From: Cryptomeria japonica
Taxonomy: Eukaryota; Streptophyta; Pinopsida; Cupressales; Cupressaceae
Direction: 5' to 3'
DNA length: 64,000 bases
NCBI RefSeq assembly: GCF_030272615.1
Contig: NC_081414.1
Span: 577,001-641,000 of the forward strand
Made by a program: the position numbers and the translations under genes. Position 1 is the first letter of the stretch, and the number at the start of each line of letters is the position of its first letter. Below are positions 47,480 through 58,403 of this stretch, piece after piece. Below the pieces are notes generated by a model, which searched no databases, was not told the DNA's origin, and was given only the letters and a program-made list of their open reading frames with translations.

Positions 47480-48110
47480 TAATACAAAATAGAGAGGATG
47501 TTCATACATTAAACAAAATCAACGTATAGAAGAAGAAGGGGGCGTCCCTGTAGGAGGTAGTTGCATCGCCGATGAAGAAGATGCAAGAACTGCTGACGCC
47601 AGTCAAGCCCGGAACTCATACACCTGTTGCGGCCTTGCCTGAAACCCTTTTTTGCTACCATTCGATGCTCAAGTGCGGATGTCACCATTATTGCTTCCGC
47701 AAGGAGTTCTTTTTTTCCTTGACATCACAGTCCTCCGGTGCCTAAACCAAACGTGTCTGCAAAACACGCTTTTCAGTCTTAGCCTCCACCAACTGCTACT
47801 CAAATGATACTGTCTCCCTAGCCAATTTGTCCTCGATAGCCACCCGCGTTGCCCTCTTGGCATCCAACTCCTGGGTACGTTGAGCTAAGTCTCACGCTAC
47901 TAGTGCCTCCAACCTGGTGGTCAGCTCCTCCCGAGCCCTCTGTGCATCCACCAAGGCAACCTCACGTCCAACCGAGACATACTCTGAGTTCCTCAAAGCG
48001 TACCATTCATGCCTGGAAGTGGCCACAACCCTCTGGCACAAAGGCTAGGAGACGCCTCAAATCCTCCATCACACGCCCCAAAGGCTGATAACTGAACTGA
48101 ATAAATTCTT
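47480..48110 (-). pseudogene. C-terminal remnant of the accessory ORF
   Basis: In broken minus-strand frames: AREELTTRLEALVA, AIEDKLARETVSFE, LVEAKTEKRVLQTRLV and a QVYEF..LAS tail followed by a Pro/Ser-rich end. These match the helical C-terminal part of the ORF at 60469-60873 (AREELTARFREVEA, LETRLVSALES, EQVYELHGRLAS, then PPLAPSSS). The N-terminal half is missing. The position, directly before the polypurine tract, is the same as in the 58184-61297 element. Confidence 0.65.
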
Positions 48111-48599
48111 GGTGTTGCACGACTTCGCGTTCTTGTAATGCCTTCCCTCAAACTCTATTTGTTCGCAACCTCCAAATCCGTCTCCCTCTACGGCTTATGG
48201 CTGCCTGCCAATGCTTAGCTTCAGGCTTCTTTCTCACAGTACAGACAACCCCAACACTTACCGTGACTTCTCTGATGCCTTCGGCCAACTCAAAAGTGTA
48301 TTGTAGCTCAAAAATAAACTAGGGGTCTGGGGGCAGTGCCCCCAGCGGGGTCGAGGGGCAGCGCCCCCGCCGCCAACACCAATGTACAACCTTCAGAACC
48401 ACATGGAAGTCCATGGGGCACATCATTTTTGTGATATTTTAAGATGCCAAAAACCTTCTTCTCCACTCTAATTTTTTCAGCGTCCTTGCTCTGGACTCCA
48501 TCGAATGATTTTTCAATCTGATTGCCCTTTTTAAAAAATAAATAAATTAAATGCATGCTTGTTTGAATGTCGACGCATTTTTCTTTTCAGGTGCTATCA

Positions 48600-49240
48600 C
48601 CACCGTTTATCCCTGCCGTGTTGTGGTATTTTTCCTTTCACCCTTTTTAAACCGCCGTCGCTGTCGCCGTGCTCCTTCATGCCTACGGTCTGTAATGTCT
48701 CGAGCCCGTACAAAGGTTATCTGCTGTACGGTGGATGAGCTGTACGGCGACTGGGGTCACCTGAAGGCTTGGTGTCGTACAGTGATTGGTCTCCCGTATG
48801 GTGGATGTTGTTTGACCGTAGGAGTGTACGGTTGTGGCCGTACGGTAGATGAATACCCGCCGAGTTCCGCCCTCAGAAGCCGTTGCCCTCCGTCGACGGT
48901 GGTCCACCATACGGTAGTTCCACCGCACGGTGGTCCCACCACCACTTTCAAAAAAATATTTTATTACCTCCCTGCGGGTAGGTTCGATTCGTGATTTCTT
49001 CCTTCGGTGCTAAATTGTTTCCCTTCGAATTACATACGACATCTTTCAGCCGATGGCAATTGAAATCTTTCTGTGGAGTTCGCCTCTATCCAACACCCTT
49101 CGGTAGTATACCCCTTTGGCTCCTTTGTTAATTACTATGCCTATCCGTGGTGGACAACGACCGCACGGTGGCTCCCCCCACAGTGGTTCCATCGTACAAT
49201 GGCCCCCCTCGATGGTGGTTCCACTGTGGCCATCGATTTT
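48600..49240. repeat. GC-rich spacer with CCACCGCACGGTGG-type dyads
   Basis: Repeated imperfect palindromes: ccgtacggtag (48838), ccaccatacggtag (48902), ccaccgcacggtgg (48919), ccgcacggtgg (49161), ccatcgtacaatgg (49188), and others. It lies between the integrase end and the accessory-ORF tail. The same motif fills the centre of the inverted repeat at 58103-58186. Confidence 0.65.
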
Positions 49241-49314
49241 TTTTTTTTTAAAATTTCCTAATCTAATTGTCGAGAGAGTCTTCGGCTCGGGTCCCGTGCC
49301 TTTGAGATCACCCT

Positions 49315-49869
49315 TCATCGTCCTCGGTTTGCCTCGCCTGAGAGTCTCTTGCTTTGGTCTTGTGCCTCTCGAGTCGCCTGCCCGGCCTCTCGGGTCCCCT
49401 TCCATCCTCTCGGGTCCTCTCTGGACTCTCGGGTGTCCTTCCGGCCTCTCAGGTCCCCTGCGCGCTTCTCGTGGTAGGGTTTCAATTTGGACCCGTTGAT
49501 GGCAAGTCTATTTTCAATGGCCATCCGAAGACCTGAAACCATAAATTCTACAGGAACGACAGTCTCCTTCCTGTACATAAGAAGAAGAAGAATAAAGATT
49601 TTGAAGGCTGCGGCCTTCCACACAGGGTTCCAATCGTTGTCGACACGAATGATCTTGGGATTATCTTCGTCATCGAGGTTTGTCTCCTTCAATTTTACCT
49701 CTTGATACCTGATGGGTTCTTCCTTCGGGAACTGGTGTGCGGTGGTGTCACTCACACGGGCGTCTCCCTTCCAATATTCTCTGTATTCCGGCAGGTACAC
49801 CTCCTTTGTTACTTGCTCTGGTTCCTCTACTTCGAGTTTGTAGCTTTGGAATATTTCGTAATCCTCCAT
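49315..49869 (-). pseudogene. Pol fragment with internal deletion, then tandem-repeat tail
   Basis: The open frame starts with a pre-RT segment (DDEDNPKIIRVDNDWNPV, near 49690) and passes directly to a stretch resembling the end of the integrase core (ETVVPVEFMVSGLRMAIENRLA, near 49530). RT, RNase H and the DDE core are absent, so the deletion junction lies near 49600. From about 49470 down to 49330 the frame is a tandem repeat of about 18-24 bp (cctctcgggtccccttcc-like) encoding an Arg/Glu/Gly-rich tail. Confidence 0.65.
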
Positions 49870-49872
49870 TTG

Positions 49873-50784
49873 CTAATGGAAGAGGCCATTCATGGAGTCC
49901 CCGTCATCCCTCGAGCATGCTTCCAATTCTAATATCCCTCCTTCATTGAGCTCCATACGACGTCCATCTCCATCCTCACCCAACTGGTCTCCCTCAAATT
50001 CCAACTCGGAGGAGGATGCCAACTCCTCGCTCACCATCTGCGTACGGAGATCGATCACGTAATTGCTCCCCTCGCTTTCCAAGGAAAGTGTATTCCGCTT
50101 CCAGTTATGGTTCGCCTTTGCTGCAATGAGCCACCCACGTCTGAGAATGGCGTCGTACCCTTTCTGCTTCAGTGGAATCACTACAAAATCTAGCACGAAT
50201 GGCTGTGTGCCAATCATCACCCGCTGGCCCATGAGGGTACCGAGGGGTTTAATCCCGTGTTGATTTGCCCCTAGCAGGTTGAATGTGGGGGGCCACAATG
50301 TAGGCTTTCCCAGTTTTTTCCATGTCTCTTCTGGGAGCACATTTACTCTTGACCCTCCGTCCACAATGGTGTCCGTCATGGTAGTTCCCAAGATGCCCAT
50401 TTCTACCACCGCCGGTTGGCGTCCGCTATTGACTACTAACGACATAGGGTCGACCGTGGGGCTTACGACCTCCCTCGTTTTAGCTTGTGTGGGTACGGAG
50501 TTTAAGATAGCCGTTTTCAACTGCGGCATGGTTTCAAGGAGGTCTTGAATCTTCACGGGTACTTCTATTTGCAATATTTGCCATAGGATTCTCTCTTCTC
50601 CCTTCGTCCGTGACGGGCTTGTGGCCTCGTGGCTACTTTGTCCTTGTGCGGCCATTTCCTTTGTGATCTCGACACTTGCTTCCCGCACTCTCTCGGCCTC
50701 CATGCGAGGATCAGGGTATGTGGCCTTTTTGGTCTGTGCCCTTGTGATTGCCAACACTTCTGCCTTCGTGGGTTCGATGTTCAA
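49873..50784 (-). pseudogene. Aspartic protease region of the deletion derivative
   Basis: A 303-codon frame. TDTIVDGGSRVNVLPEETW (near 50350) is the retropepsin active-site region, with DGGS in place of the common DSG(A/S). The following QPFVLDFVVIPL and YDAILRRGWL are the usual second half (compare DVILGRPWL). The N-terminal 110 residues are a linker. The frame is open but is cut off from gag and RT, so it is listed as a fragment. Confidence 0.75.
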
Positions 50785-50916
50785 AAGGTTTACTCCTGGC
50801 TTCCGACAATTTGCATCCTCATGGTTGCTTGACCCACACCAGCGGTAGAGGTGCTGGGGGGTGGCTTCCTTCGTGCAATCCTGAGTGAAGTGCCCCCACT
50901 GATTGCAGGCCCTACA

Positions 50917-51315
50917 TTAGATCATTGGTCGGCCCTTGGCATCATACTGGACACGGCTTCGGGTATTGTTATTGTCGTTGTTATTCCTTCCACCGCCGCG
51001 CCTGTTGTCCCGGTAACTTCCAGATGATGCCGTCGTGTTGGTTTGCTGGGCTGTACTTGTTGGTGCGGATGTTGTGGCCTGCTCGGTGAACAACACTTGT
51101 GGATTTTGGGTCTTCATATTGTATGGGCACTCCTTGATGGAGTGTCCCATTACTTGGCAAATTTCGCAAAAGGCCTTCTTCGGGCATGAACCCTTCGTAT
51201 GTCCTTCCTCCTTGCACTCCGTGCACCACACGTCTCCTTCGGTCCGGCTAGTAGAGCCTTTCATTGCTTTAAATTCCCTCATCATACGCTCCATGTCCCT
51301 CTGCAGGGCCGTCAC
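50917..51315 (-). pseudogene. gag: gag nucleocapsid part with two CCHC knuckles
   Basis: CTECKEEGHTKGSC (near 51215) and CEICQVMGHSIKEC (near 51160) are two C-x2-C-x4-H-x4-C zinc knuckles that bind genomic RNA. An Arg/Gly/Asn-rich tail follows (RRGGGRNNNDNNN). It continues the capsid frame at 51343-51888 after a stop near 51342. Confidence 0.85.
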
Positions 51316-51342
51316 TTTCTTTTTTGACCCCTCGTTACCACT

Positions 51343-51888
51343 CTAATCAATGGAAGAGTCATTTTCCTCGGAGGACTTTACCTTTTTCTTGGACGTTTTG
51401 TATTCACTTTCTAAGTCCATAGCCCTATTGTATGCATCATCGTATGACGAAGGAGGGACTATCTTCATTTTCTTCTTCAAACTGGGTTTTAGGCCTTCTA
51501 CGAACCACCTCTTCTTGAGTTCGTCAGCCAGCTGACTCTCCATTTTCCCAATTAGCTCCTTTAGGTGCCTTCCGTAGGCACGAATTGATTCCTTTTGTCC
51601 TTGTTTTGTACTGTATATCTCTGCCACTATTTCATTATCATCCTGGAGTAGGCGGAACTCCTTCTCGAAGGCTTTCCGTAGCGTGTCCCATGTGGCCACT
51701 GCAGTTTTATCAATATCTGAGTACCAGTTGATGGCAACTCCCCGTAATGTCGCTGGAAATTGCGTCGTCCATTTGTCTTGGTTCGTGACACCATTGGCCG
51801 CCCATATGGTTTCGCAGGTTCTGCAGTGCCTTATGGGATCCTCCTTTCTGTCGCCGGTGAATTTCGGTAGCTTCTGCCTATTGGCCAT
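51343..51888 (-). pseudogene. gag: gag capsid part
   Basis: LPKFTGDRKEDPIRHCRTCE (start), a WTTQFPATLRGVAINWYSDID block (near 51750), FEKEFRLLQDDNEI and a YSTKQGQKESIRAYGRHLKELI block are the retrotransposon gag core. The upstream frame 52068-52463 (basic and Glu-rich, MPNLLNKDRNKK) is probably the N-terminal part of the same gag, separated by a frameshift and stops near 52075 and 51900. Confidence 0.85.
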
Positions 51889-52067
51889 TGATGGGGGTCA
51901 TGTCCCCAGAGGTAGTTGTGTCTGTCGTGCACCCGCGCCACTCGCCCCCGCACCGGTGGTGTTTTCTGTTTGAGTGAATGGGGGTACGGTGTTTTGTACC
52001 CGCATGCTTGGTGTGATAGGTCCCAAGAGTGGGTCCTGTCTGTCGTGTGCCTGTGCCTCCTCCACAC

Positions 52068-52463
52068 CTACGGTCGTACAGTTGCCCTCTCCTCCGTTCT
52101 CACCCTCATCCTCTGTTCGCTCCCTTCGGCGGTCCTTTGTGCGTGGCGTAAGGGATAAGTTCCTGAACTGATCCGGGTCTCTTCGACCAGATTTCTTCGT
52201 AGCCTAGTTTCCTCCAAAAACTCTTTGTGGCTTCTCACCCTACGGTGTTCTGGTGATGCATAGAAATCTTCTTCGACTTCTGCACCCCCCGTGACACCTC
52301 CTTGGTTCCCTTCGGGCAACCCTTCGACAGATCGTCCTTCGGCAAGTTGCCTCAGCCTCCGTCTACGTTCTACTTCTTGTTCCAGAATCAAGGCCCTCTG
52401 TGCGGCCTCCCACTCCTCGCTTTGTGCCTTCTTATTTCTATCCTTGTTTAATAAGTTGGGCAT
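52068..52463 (-). pseudogene. Probable N-terminal extension of gag
   Basis: 131 codons, highly charged and Glu/Arg-rich (EWEAAQRALILEQEVERRRRLRQL), likely coiled coil. Ends at a TAG near 52070; another frame carries the reading on toward the capsid. 52464-53025 is the untranslated leader. Confidence 0.5.
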
Positions 52464-53025
52464 TAATTCCCGTACATCTCCATAAATAGCAACAACACAT
52501 AAAAATAGAACACTTCTTTATTAATTCATCCAGTCGGATACAATTTGTGTCAATAATACGACACCATTATTCTAATATAGAATATTCTTTATTCCTCTTG
52601 GAGGTTCAGGGTTCAATTTCCCCTTGGCCTTGTGCCATCACACTCCGCTTCCTAGTGATGACTGTTTTCTTCGTATTGTTGGAGGACCTGTTGGTGTCGC
52701 TCCTCACGGGCAATCTCCTCCAGGCGAGTTCGTTGTGCGAGTGATGCCTGTGCAAGCAACCGGGGTAGGTGGTTCATCAATCGATTCGCTGCGGGGCTAA
52801 CTTCCAGTGCGGTCCACATGGCACTTGTTGGGACATTAGCCTCTGTGGCCTCTCTTCGGACCTAGGTCTCGATGGCCACCTGAAGCAGGATTGAGAATTC
52901 CCTTGTTGCATTGTCTTCTCCGTCGTAGAGCTCCTTTTGCGCGTCATCGGCCTCTAGGTTAATCTCACTAACAGGTAGGCCCATCGTGTCCGTACGCCAT
53001 CCGCTCCTTCCTTTCTCGAGTATGT

Positions 53026-53043
53026 CTAGGCAATGACGCCAAA
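53026..53043 (-). other. Primer binding site of the deletion derivative
   Basis: On the minus strand TTTGGCGTCATTGCCTAG directly follows the 5' LTR. It resembles the tggcgccgttgcc-type PBS of plant gypsy elements with several changes; I cannot assign the tRNA with confidence. Confidence 0.55.
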
Positions 53044-53368
53044 TGTTTGCCACATACGGGTAAATGATTAAATGCAGAAAGTAAATACACAGAACATAAT
53101 GAGGATATATTAAAGAACCAGTCCATGTACAACAAGTGCTTATAACCTCACACCCAAATACGACTATCATGATGCCACTAAGAAGGAAAGGTATACAATA
53201 TATAATACTCGAAGGGGTGCGACCAACCGTCGCGTCCAACTACCCTTCGAGAAGACTAACTGACTGCCGTAACCTATAATTACCGACGACAACATAACAT
53301 AATACGACAACATAACATAATGATTATTCCCGACAACAATCATCACCTCCCATTGAAACATAATCCTA

Positions 53369-55000
53369 TTACAGTGGAATATAAATACTATAACCAGTTC
53401 TGCATACATAATTACATTTAATTGCATAGTTAGCCTTTACCGGGCGTGAAGGTCCGCAATCCTTGTGCTGCATTTGCTCCGCCGCACTAGTTGGGAGACC
53501 CACGATGCCGGCCCCCGTAGCCACTAGACTGCTACCACTGCTCTCTGAGCTTAGCTCCATCAGCCCTTCATTTAGTAGGTATTTGTGAAGCCATGTCATA
53601 ACCCCTAAGGTATCACGAGATGTAAATCACTTATGTGGATTAATTAAATAAGGTTATTGTAAATGAATAATTAAAATAATAATATAATTAATCTATGAAA
53701 AATAAAGGAAATATATTTAATTCATTTTAATAAAGGAAATGTTATTTAATAATTAATATATTTAAATGAAATGATACTTAACATTTAATATATGTAAAAT
53801 GAAATGATATTTAATAATTAATATATTTAAATGAAATGTTATTTAATATTTAATATATTTAAAATGAAATTAAAGGTAATATTTAATATATTTAAATATA
53901 TACATATTACAAACCATGCATGACTTACAACCTAAACAAGCCCGCTGATTCCTAAATAACCTGGTTACTTCCGCACGAAGTGGTGCGTGGGTAACCGCAG
54001 CCTAAGTTGCGATTACCCCCGCACCCCTTCATGCGGAAGGGGACCCGTGGAGGGGCACAACCCCTCACGGGATATATAAGGAGCAGCGGCAAGAGGCTGG
54101 GAGGGAAGAAAAAAAAAAAGCCAGAGCGGTGGAAGACTCGGGGGAACAAGCATTCTGTGGCAAACAACAGGTAAGGAATACGTGGTTTCTTATACTCAAT
54201 AATATAAGTATAATAGTTGATGTATATATTAAATAATGTGTAAATTGTTGTATAGTGAGTGTATATATATTAACTAATGTGTTAATGTTCACTAGTCATT
54301 AAACATAGGTAAGGAATATAATAATGTTAATTGTTGTATACACTAATTTACACACTAGGAAGGATGATGTAATACAAATGTTATTAATGAAAATGTAATG
54401 TAAAAATGTAAAGCACATTTGATATATATACGTTAAAGAATACATTAGGAATCCATGTTAACATAAAGAGGTAGACTATGCATATGTATGGCTTGGTTGA
54501 TTAAACTCAACCAAGAAGAGACGGATCTGGCTGGTCCCCTCTGAGGACTTGGATGATGAAGGCATCACCCAAGGCAAGGAATAGACAAGGGTCTTCCTTG
54601 GATGGCTTGGGTGTAAAAGACAGGATTTGAACTCATCTTCGATTTCCTGGAGGGCTTGGAACCAAGGGGTTCCAAGAGGGCGAGCTTCACGGCTGCCTAA
54701 GGACATCTTGGAACCAAGGGGTTCCAAGAGGGCGAGCTTCACGACCGCCCAAGGACATACTTTCGTATGGCATTCGTATCCTTTTTATTAGATGAAAATT
54801 ATGATTATGTTAATTTAGTATTAAAGATAGATTGCAAATTAAAAAAATGGTATATATATATATATATATGTTGTATTCTAACAATTTGTTTTGCAGGACA
54901 GTAATCTCTAACTAGTAGGGACATTACAAGCCACCCATCCGCCTCTACGTCTGGAGCCAAGTCCAATAGTTGCTTCAAAAACATGACACTTCACTTGACC
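53369..55000 (-). pseudogene. Possible C-terminal exon split by a solo LTR
   Basis: Removing the solo LTR 53594-54928 and one TSD copy, the minus strand reads MFLKQLLDLAPDVEADGWLH, then KYLLNEGLMELSSES and on to a stop at 53369, about 110 codons without interruption. The frame crosses the insertion site cleanly, so it predates the LTR. I do not recognise it. Upstream (above 55000) a TGA appears and no splice site is convincing. It may be a host 3' exon or part of an older element. Confidence 0.3.
53594..54928 (+). mobile_element. 1.3-kb solo LTR with TATA box and splice sites
   Basis: Begins TGTCATAACCCC, ends GGGACATTACA, perfect TSD AGCCA (53589-53593, 54929-54933). The first 300 bp are AT-rich with repeated attaatatatttaaatgaaat units. 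A GC-richer promoter block follows with gatatataagg (54070). A donor CAG|GTAAGG at about 54171 and an acceptor tttgcag at about 54897 would give a spliced U5 transcript. A near-perfect 59-bp tandem duplication (cttggaaccaaggggttcc...) lies at 54651-54760. Confidence 0.88.
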
Positions 55001-55107
55001 GTCAACTTATTGTGAGTGAGAGAGTCAGGAGATGCCAAGGAGATGAAAGGATGCTTCATCACCTCCATTCCTTGTCTTTGAACCCCATAGAAGTCTCTCG
55101 GCAGGGG

Positions 55108-56300
55108 AGCACTGTAGAACACTGAAGTATTACTGAGAGGGGATCTGAATCAGTAGTACACAAAACTGCAATCTTTCTTCCTAACTTTAAACTTTTACCA
55201 AGCTTTAATCTGAAATCTGGAAGACACGAGATGCAACAACTGAATCTGAGAAAAATGCAACAGTAGGAACACAATGTGGAAGATTTTATGTGGAAACCCC
55301 ATGTGGGAAAACCACGGTGAGAATGCTGCTAGGATCTACCATCTTAATCCAGCCTTACAGTTGAAATCAATTACAATATATAAGGGCACCAACCCTAAGG
55401 AGTCATCAAACCCCTTCGAAGAGCACCAACTCTTTACAAACAAAAGTTTTGTGACTGAGCACCTACTCAGTATTCTTAGGCAGCCACCTTAAGAATATTA
55501 AAAACAAAATATTACAGATCTCAAATTTGATTCTTTATACTTTTGAAAACAAACACTGTATTCTGTTTTGCACTTAATTGTACTGTCAATCAGCGAACAA
55601 ATGTTTCTCAGATGTGTACTGTGCACAAAACAAAAACACTGTTCATAAATTCAGATGAGAATATTTTTACAAGAATTGTCTTGTGATTTTAAAACCCAGT
55701 AAAGACTATTTTGAAAAAAATTATATATCTTGAAACTCAACGATTCTGTTCACAATCTGAATAAAACACCAATACATAGCACAAACTTATAGCACTCTTA
55801 GTGAGTTAATCGGCCTCAAACTGTGTCTCGCTGTAACCATCTTCTTCAATTAAAATTATATTGATATACTGCTGCAAACGATATCTCCAATTTACTTTAC
55901 TATCAAATATAAAGAGGTTGTAATATATTAAGTTCAATGCCTTTTCAACAATCCTTTTTTTCCTTTCAAAAACCATGCTTCCTTAACACCTAGCTATCAC
56001 ATAATTAGTTTTCTGAAAATATAAATCTGGTATGATCAGTTGTGAGGAAGTTATGTCAGTTTTCTAAGAACTCAAAACTACCTTGAGTTCGCTTTTAGAC
56101 ATTCTTCCTAATACGCGTTTTTTGGGTTAAAACACAAATACGGAACAAAGAAGAAGTAACAACTGAATCCAACTGAATCTTCTTTGCAGTTGCCCATATA
56201 AACATGATTGTAATCTCATTCACAAATGATTTGCTTGCATTAAAGTTCGCTATCGTATCAATACATATTGAATAATATTTCAATGCACAAATCAAAATAG
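55108..56300. repeat. Probable copia-type LTR or fragment
   Basis: Starts TGTAGAACACTGAAG followed by gagaggggatctgaatcag, then gtggaaaccccatgtggg and gggcaccaaccc blocks, the same order as at 937-1210. No TSD or coding region was found; the right end is approximate. The rest to 56480 is AT-rich without recognised content. Confidence 0.35.
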
Positions 56301-56481
56301 ATACTGTTCTTCAGAAACCTGAACAATACAGTGCTGTCACACACTGCATAATATTGACATACAAACTTGTAAGAAATCAGTATAGTAGAATTGTTTTGGC
56401 ATATATCTGATACAAGCGTAGATTAACGTAATTTCCTTTATTGATGCTTGGATATTCTGTAACAGGGTAAAAGCAATGGAC

Positions 56482-57870
56482 ATCAGTGGTGTGATAGCTA
56501 TCGTCACCCGAGGCTGCCTAAAGCTAGGTACTGGCACCGTGGTGATTACGTTGACTGTCTCGAATGACCGTGGCACCGCCAACTGACAAGTCTCCGGTAA
56601 GCGTGTTGGTGTAAACTGGACCCGAGACTGGTGCGATGCTAGAATAGTACTGGCTGGTGCGGACCCTTCCGTGCCTGCTGATTCCATTACCTCCTCTTCA
56701 GGCAACTGGTCACCCCCTCTACCTGCCAACCGAAAACTCCCTTCGCTCACCTGGGAGATGTCAGCGGATTCCTCCTTGCCGCTATCAGCATCCTCCTTTG
56801 CGTCAGACTCTTCTGTGTCGGACTTCGTTCCTGACATGGCGAGCTTCTTCCTTTTAGTGCCCAGACGTGCCTCCGCGCCAATGGCCAAGACATCCAAGTG
56901 CGACTAGTAGAATATAGGCGGCTGGTCCAGTGCAACACGACCTTGTGGCTCCAATGGCTGTGAGCCTGGGGTGATCTGCTTGCGGATTGCATCGAGAAAT
57001 AACCCAATGGCGTTATGTGGCATGTAAAATTTCTTGTACTGTAGAGTCATGAACTCATCCATCCTATCCACTAGCAGTGATGCCCAATCATACACCACCC
57101 CATTGTGTAGCCCATTCATCAACACTATTTGTGCGATAGCTACGTCAGACGTGTGGCTGGCACCTGTAAGGCGACTCTTTACTATGGACAATAGGCATCG
57201 CCATATTCCCTTAGCCAAAAATGTTTTCTTGATCCCCCTACTCTTACCTGCACTTTTGAGGCTATCTTTTTCTCCTTGCATGAGGTTATCCCGCAACATC
57301 AACTGTAGCAAGGTGGCACGGTTTTCTGGAGTGATTTTTTGTGAAGTATTGATTTTTTTCTCTTTTAACCCTGGTATGCCAAACACCCTGCTAAACTTGC
57401 TTGCCGTGAAAGAAACAGTTATCCGCTGGTGCTGATAGTCAAATATAGACTGGTGGCGGTGTCTATCATAGCTGCCAATCATGGCACGCAAAACCACCTC
57501 AAAATCTTTTATGTAGAAAACTGGCATTTGGACAGCCCAATGTACCTGTGCGTGGCAAATATTTTTCTTTATTGGGTCGTCGTGAGGTGTCTTCGCCCAC
57601 CAATTCCTGCAGTCTATTCCATTAAGACCCTCAAACACAATATTGTCCGCTGTTACCTTTTCCTTGTCCTTTGTCGGTTGGGTTTTTGGACGGTGCTTCC
57701 TGCTTTTCTGAGTGCTGCTCATCCCGAGGCTGCCTGCAATACGCACACCAGATGGCAAAAATCGCTTGCCTGTGTTTGCACTTGATTTTGAGTTCTTCGT
57801 CCTACTTGTAACTTGTCTTCCAATGGCTGTAACCCTTTTCTCCAATCCGCCTTAATCCTGTTTATGTCCA
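56482..57870 (-). pseudogene. Accessory ORF, left arm of the inverted repeat
   Basis: Minus-strand copy of the ORF at 58404-59776. From the ATG near 57870 it has a 1-nt frameshift after about 33 codons, then stays open to a stop at 56904 and continues in frame to about 56482. Blocks: NIVFEGLNGIDCRNWWAK, QVHWAVQMPVFYIKDFEVV, ITVSFTASKFSRVFGI, NGVVYDWASLLVDRMDEF, YKKFYMPHNAIGLFLDAI. The W..hh...h......FYM..hhhhhh pattern is the one in the LTR-embedded ORFs, so I place it in the same family. TATAAAAG lies upstream (complement of 57899-57906). The C-terminal helical part is missing beyond 56482. Confidence 0.7.
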
Positions 57871-58102
57871 TTGATTCCCGATTAGTTCCCTTAATCTGCT
57901 TTTATAGCTTTTTAACCTTCTTGCATGTGCCACTTCCTTCCTTCCAAATGTCAGCGCACTGTGTACGGCTGTGGGTGTACGGGCCTATAGTTCTAGTCTC
58001 CTCCTTCCTTCCTTCATTTCCTCGGTATGCACGTCATACGGTTTTGCGGGGTATATGGTCCTTAAGTGCTGCAGAGTATATATGGTTTGTGTGGGGCACC
58101 TG

Positions 58103-58186
58103 CCTCACCGCATGGTGGGCACACGGTGCCACCGCACGATGGTCACGCGGTACCACCGCACGGCGGGCACGAGGGCTCCACCGCAC
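58103..58186. repeat. Tandem CCACCGCAC dyads in the spacer
   Basis: Four units at 24-25-bp steps: near 58104 (ctcaccgcatggtgg), 58129-58142 (ccaccgcacgatgg), 58153-58166 (ccaccgcacggcgg) and 58178-58186 (ccaccgcac, half). They are palindromic cores like those at 48838-49230. Confidence 0.75.
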
Positions 58187-58368
58187 AAACCATATATACC
58201 CCGCGGCGCTTAAGGACCACATACCTCGCGAAGCCGTATGACGCGCAGACCGAGGAAAGGAAGGAAGGAAGAAGGAGACCAGAACAACAGGCCCGTACAC
58301 CCACAACCGTACACCGTGCGCTGACATTTGGAAGGAAGGAAGTGGCATGTGCAAGAAGGTTAAAAAGC

Positions 58369-58376
58369 TATAAAAG
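58369..58376 (+). promoter_or_regulatory. TATA box before the accessory ORF, right arm
   Basis: TATAAAAG, 35 bp before the ATG at 58404. The left arm has the same box at 57899-57906 on the minus strand. Confidence 0.55.
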
Positions 58377-58403
58377 TAGATTAAGGGAATTAATCGGGAA
58401 TCA

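Larger units (their letters stand above)
47129..53338 (-). mobile_element. Ty3/gypsy deletion derivative with accessory-ORF remnant
   Basis: LTRs 53044-53338 (5', 295 bp) and 47129-47442 (3', 314 bp) on the minus strand start TGTTGTCGGG and end GGCAAACA. Perfect TSD ATCAT (47124-47128, 53339-53343). The LTRs differ by a 19-bp indel near 47220 and scattered changes. Order on the minus strand: LTR, PBS, gag, protease, a junction that skips RT, RNase H and most of integrase, integrase C end, dyad-rich spacer, accessory-ORF tail, polypurine tract, LTR. It cannot move alone. Confidence 0.92.

Noticed and set aside
48551..49499. Several GC-rich frames on both strands
   Set aside because: Generated by the palindromic spacer and the 18-24-bp tandem repeat; no family resemblance.
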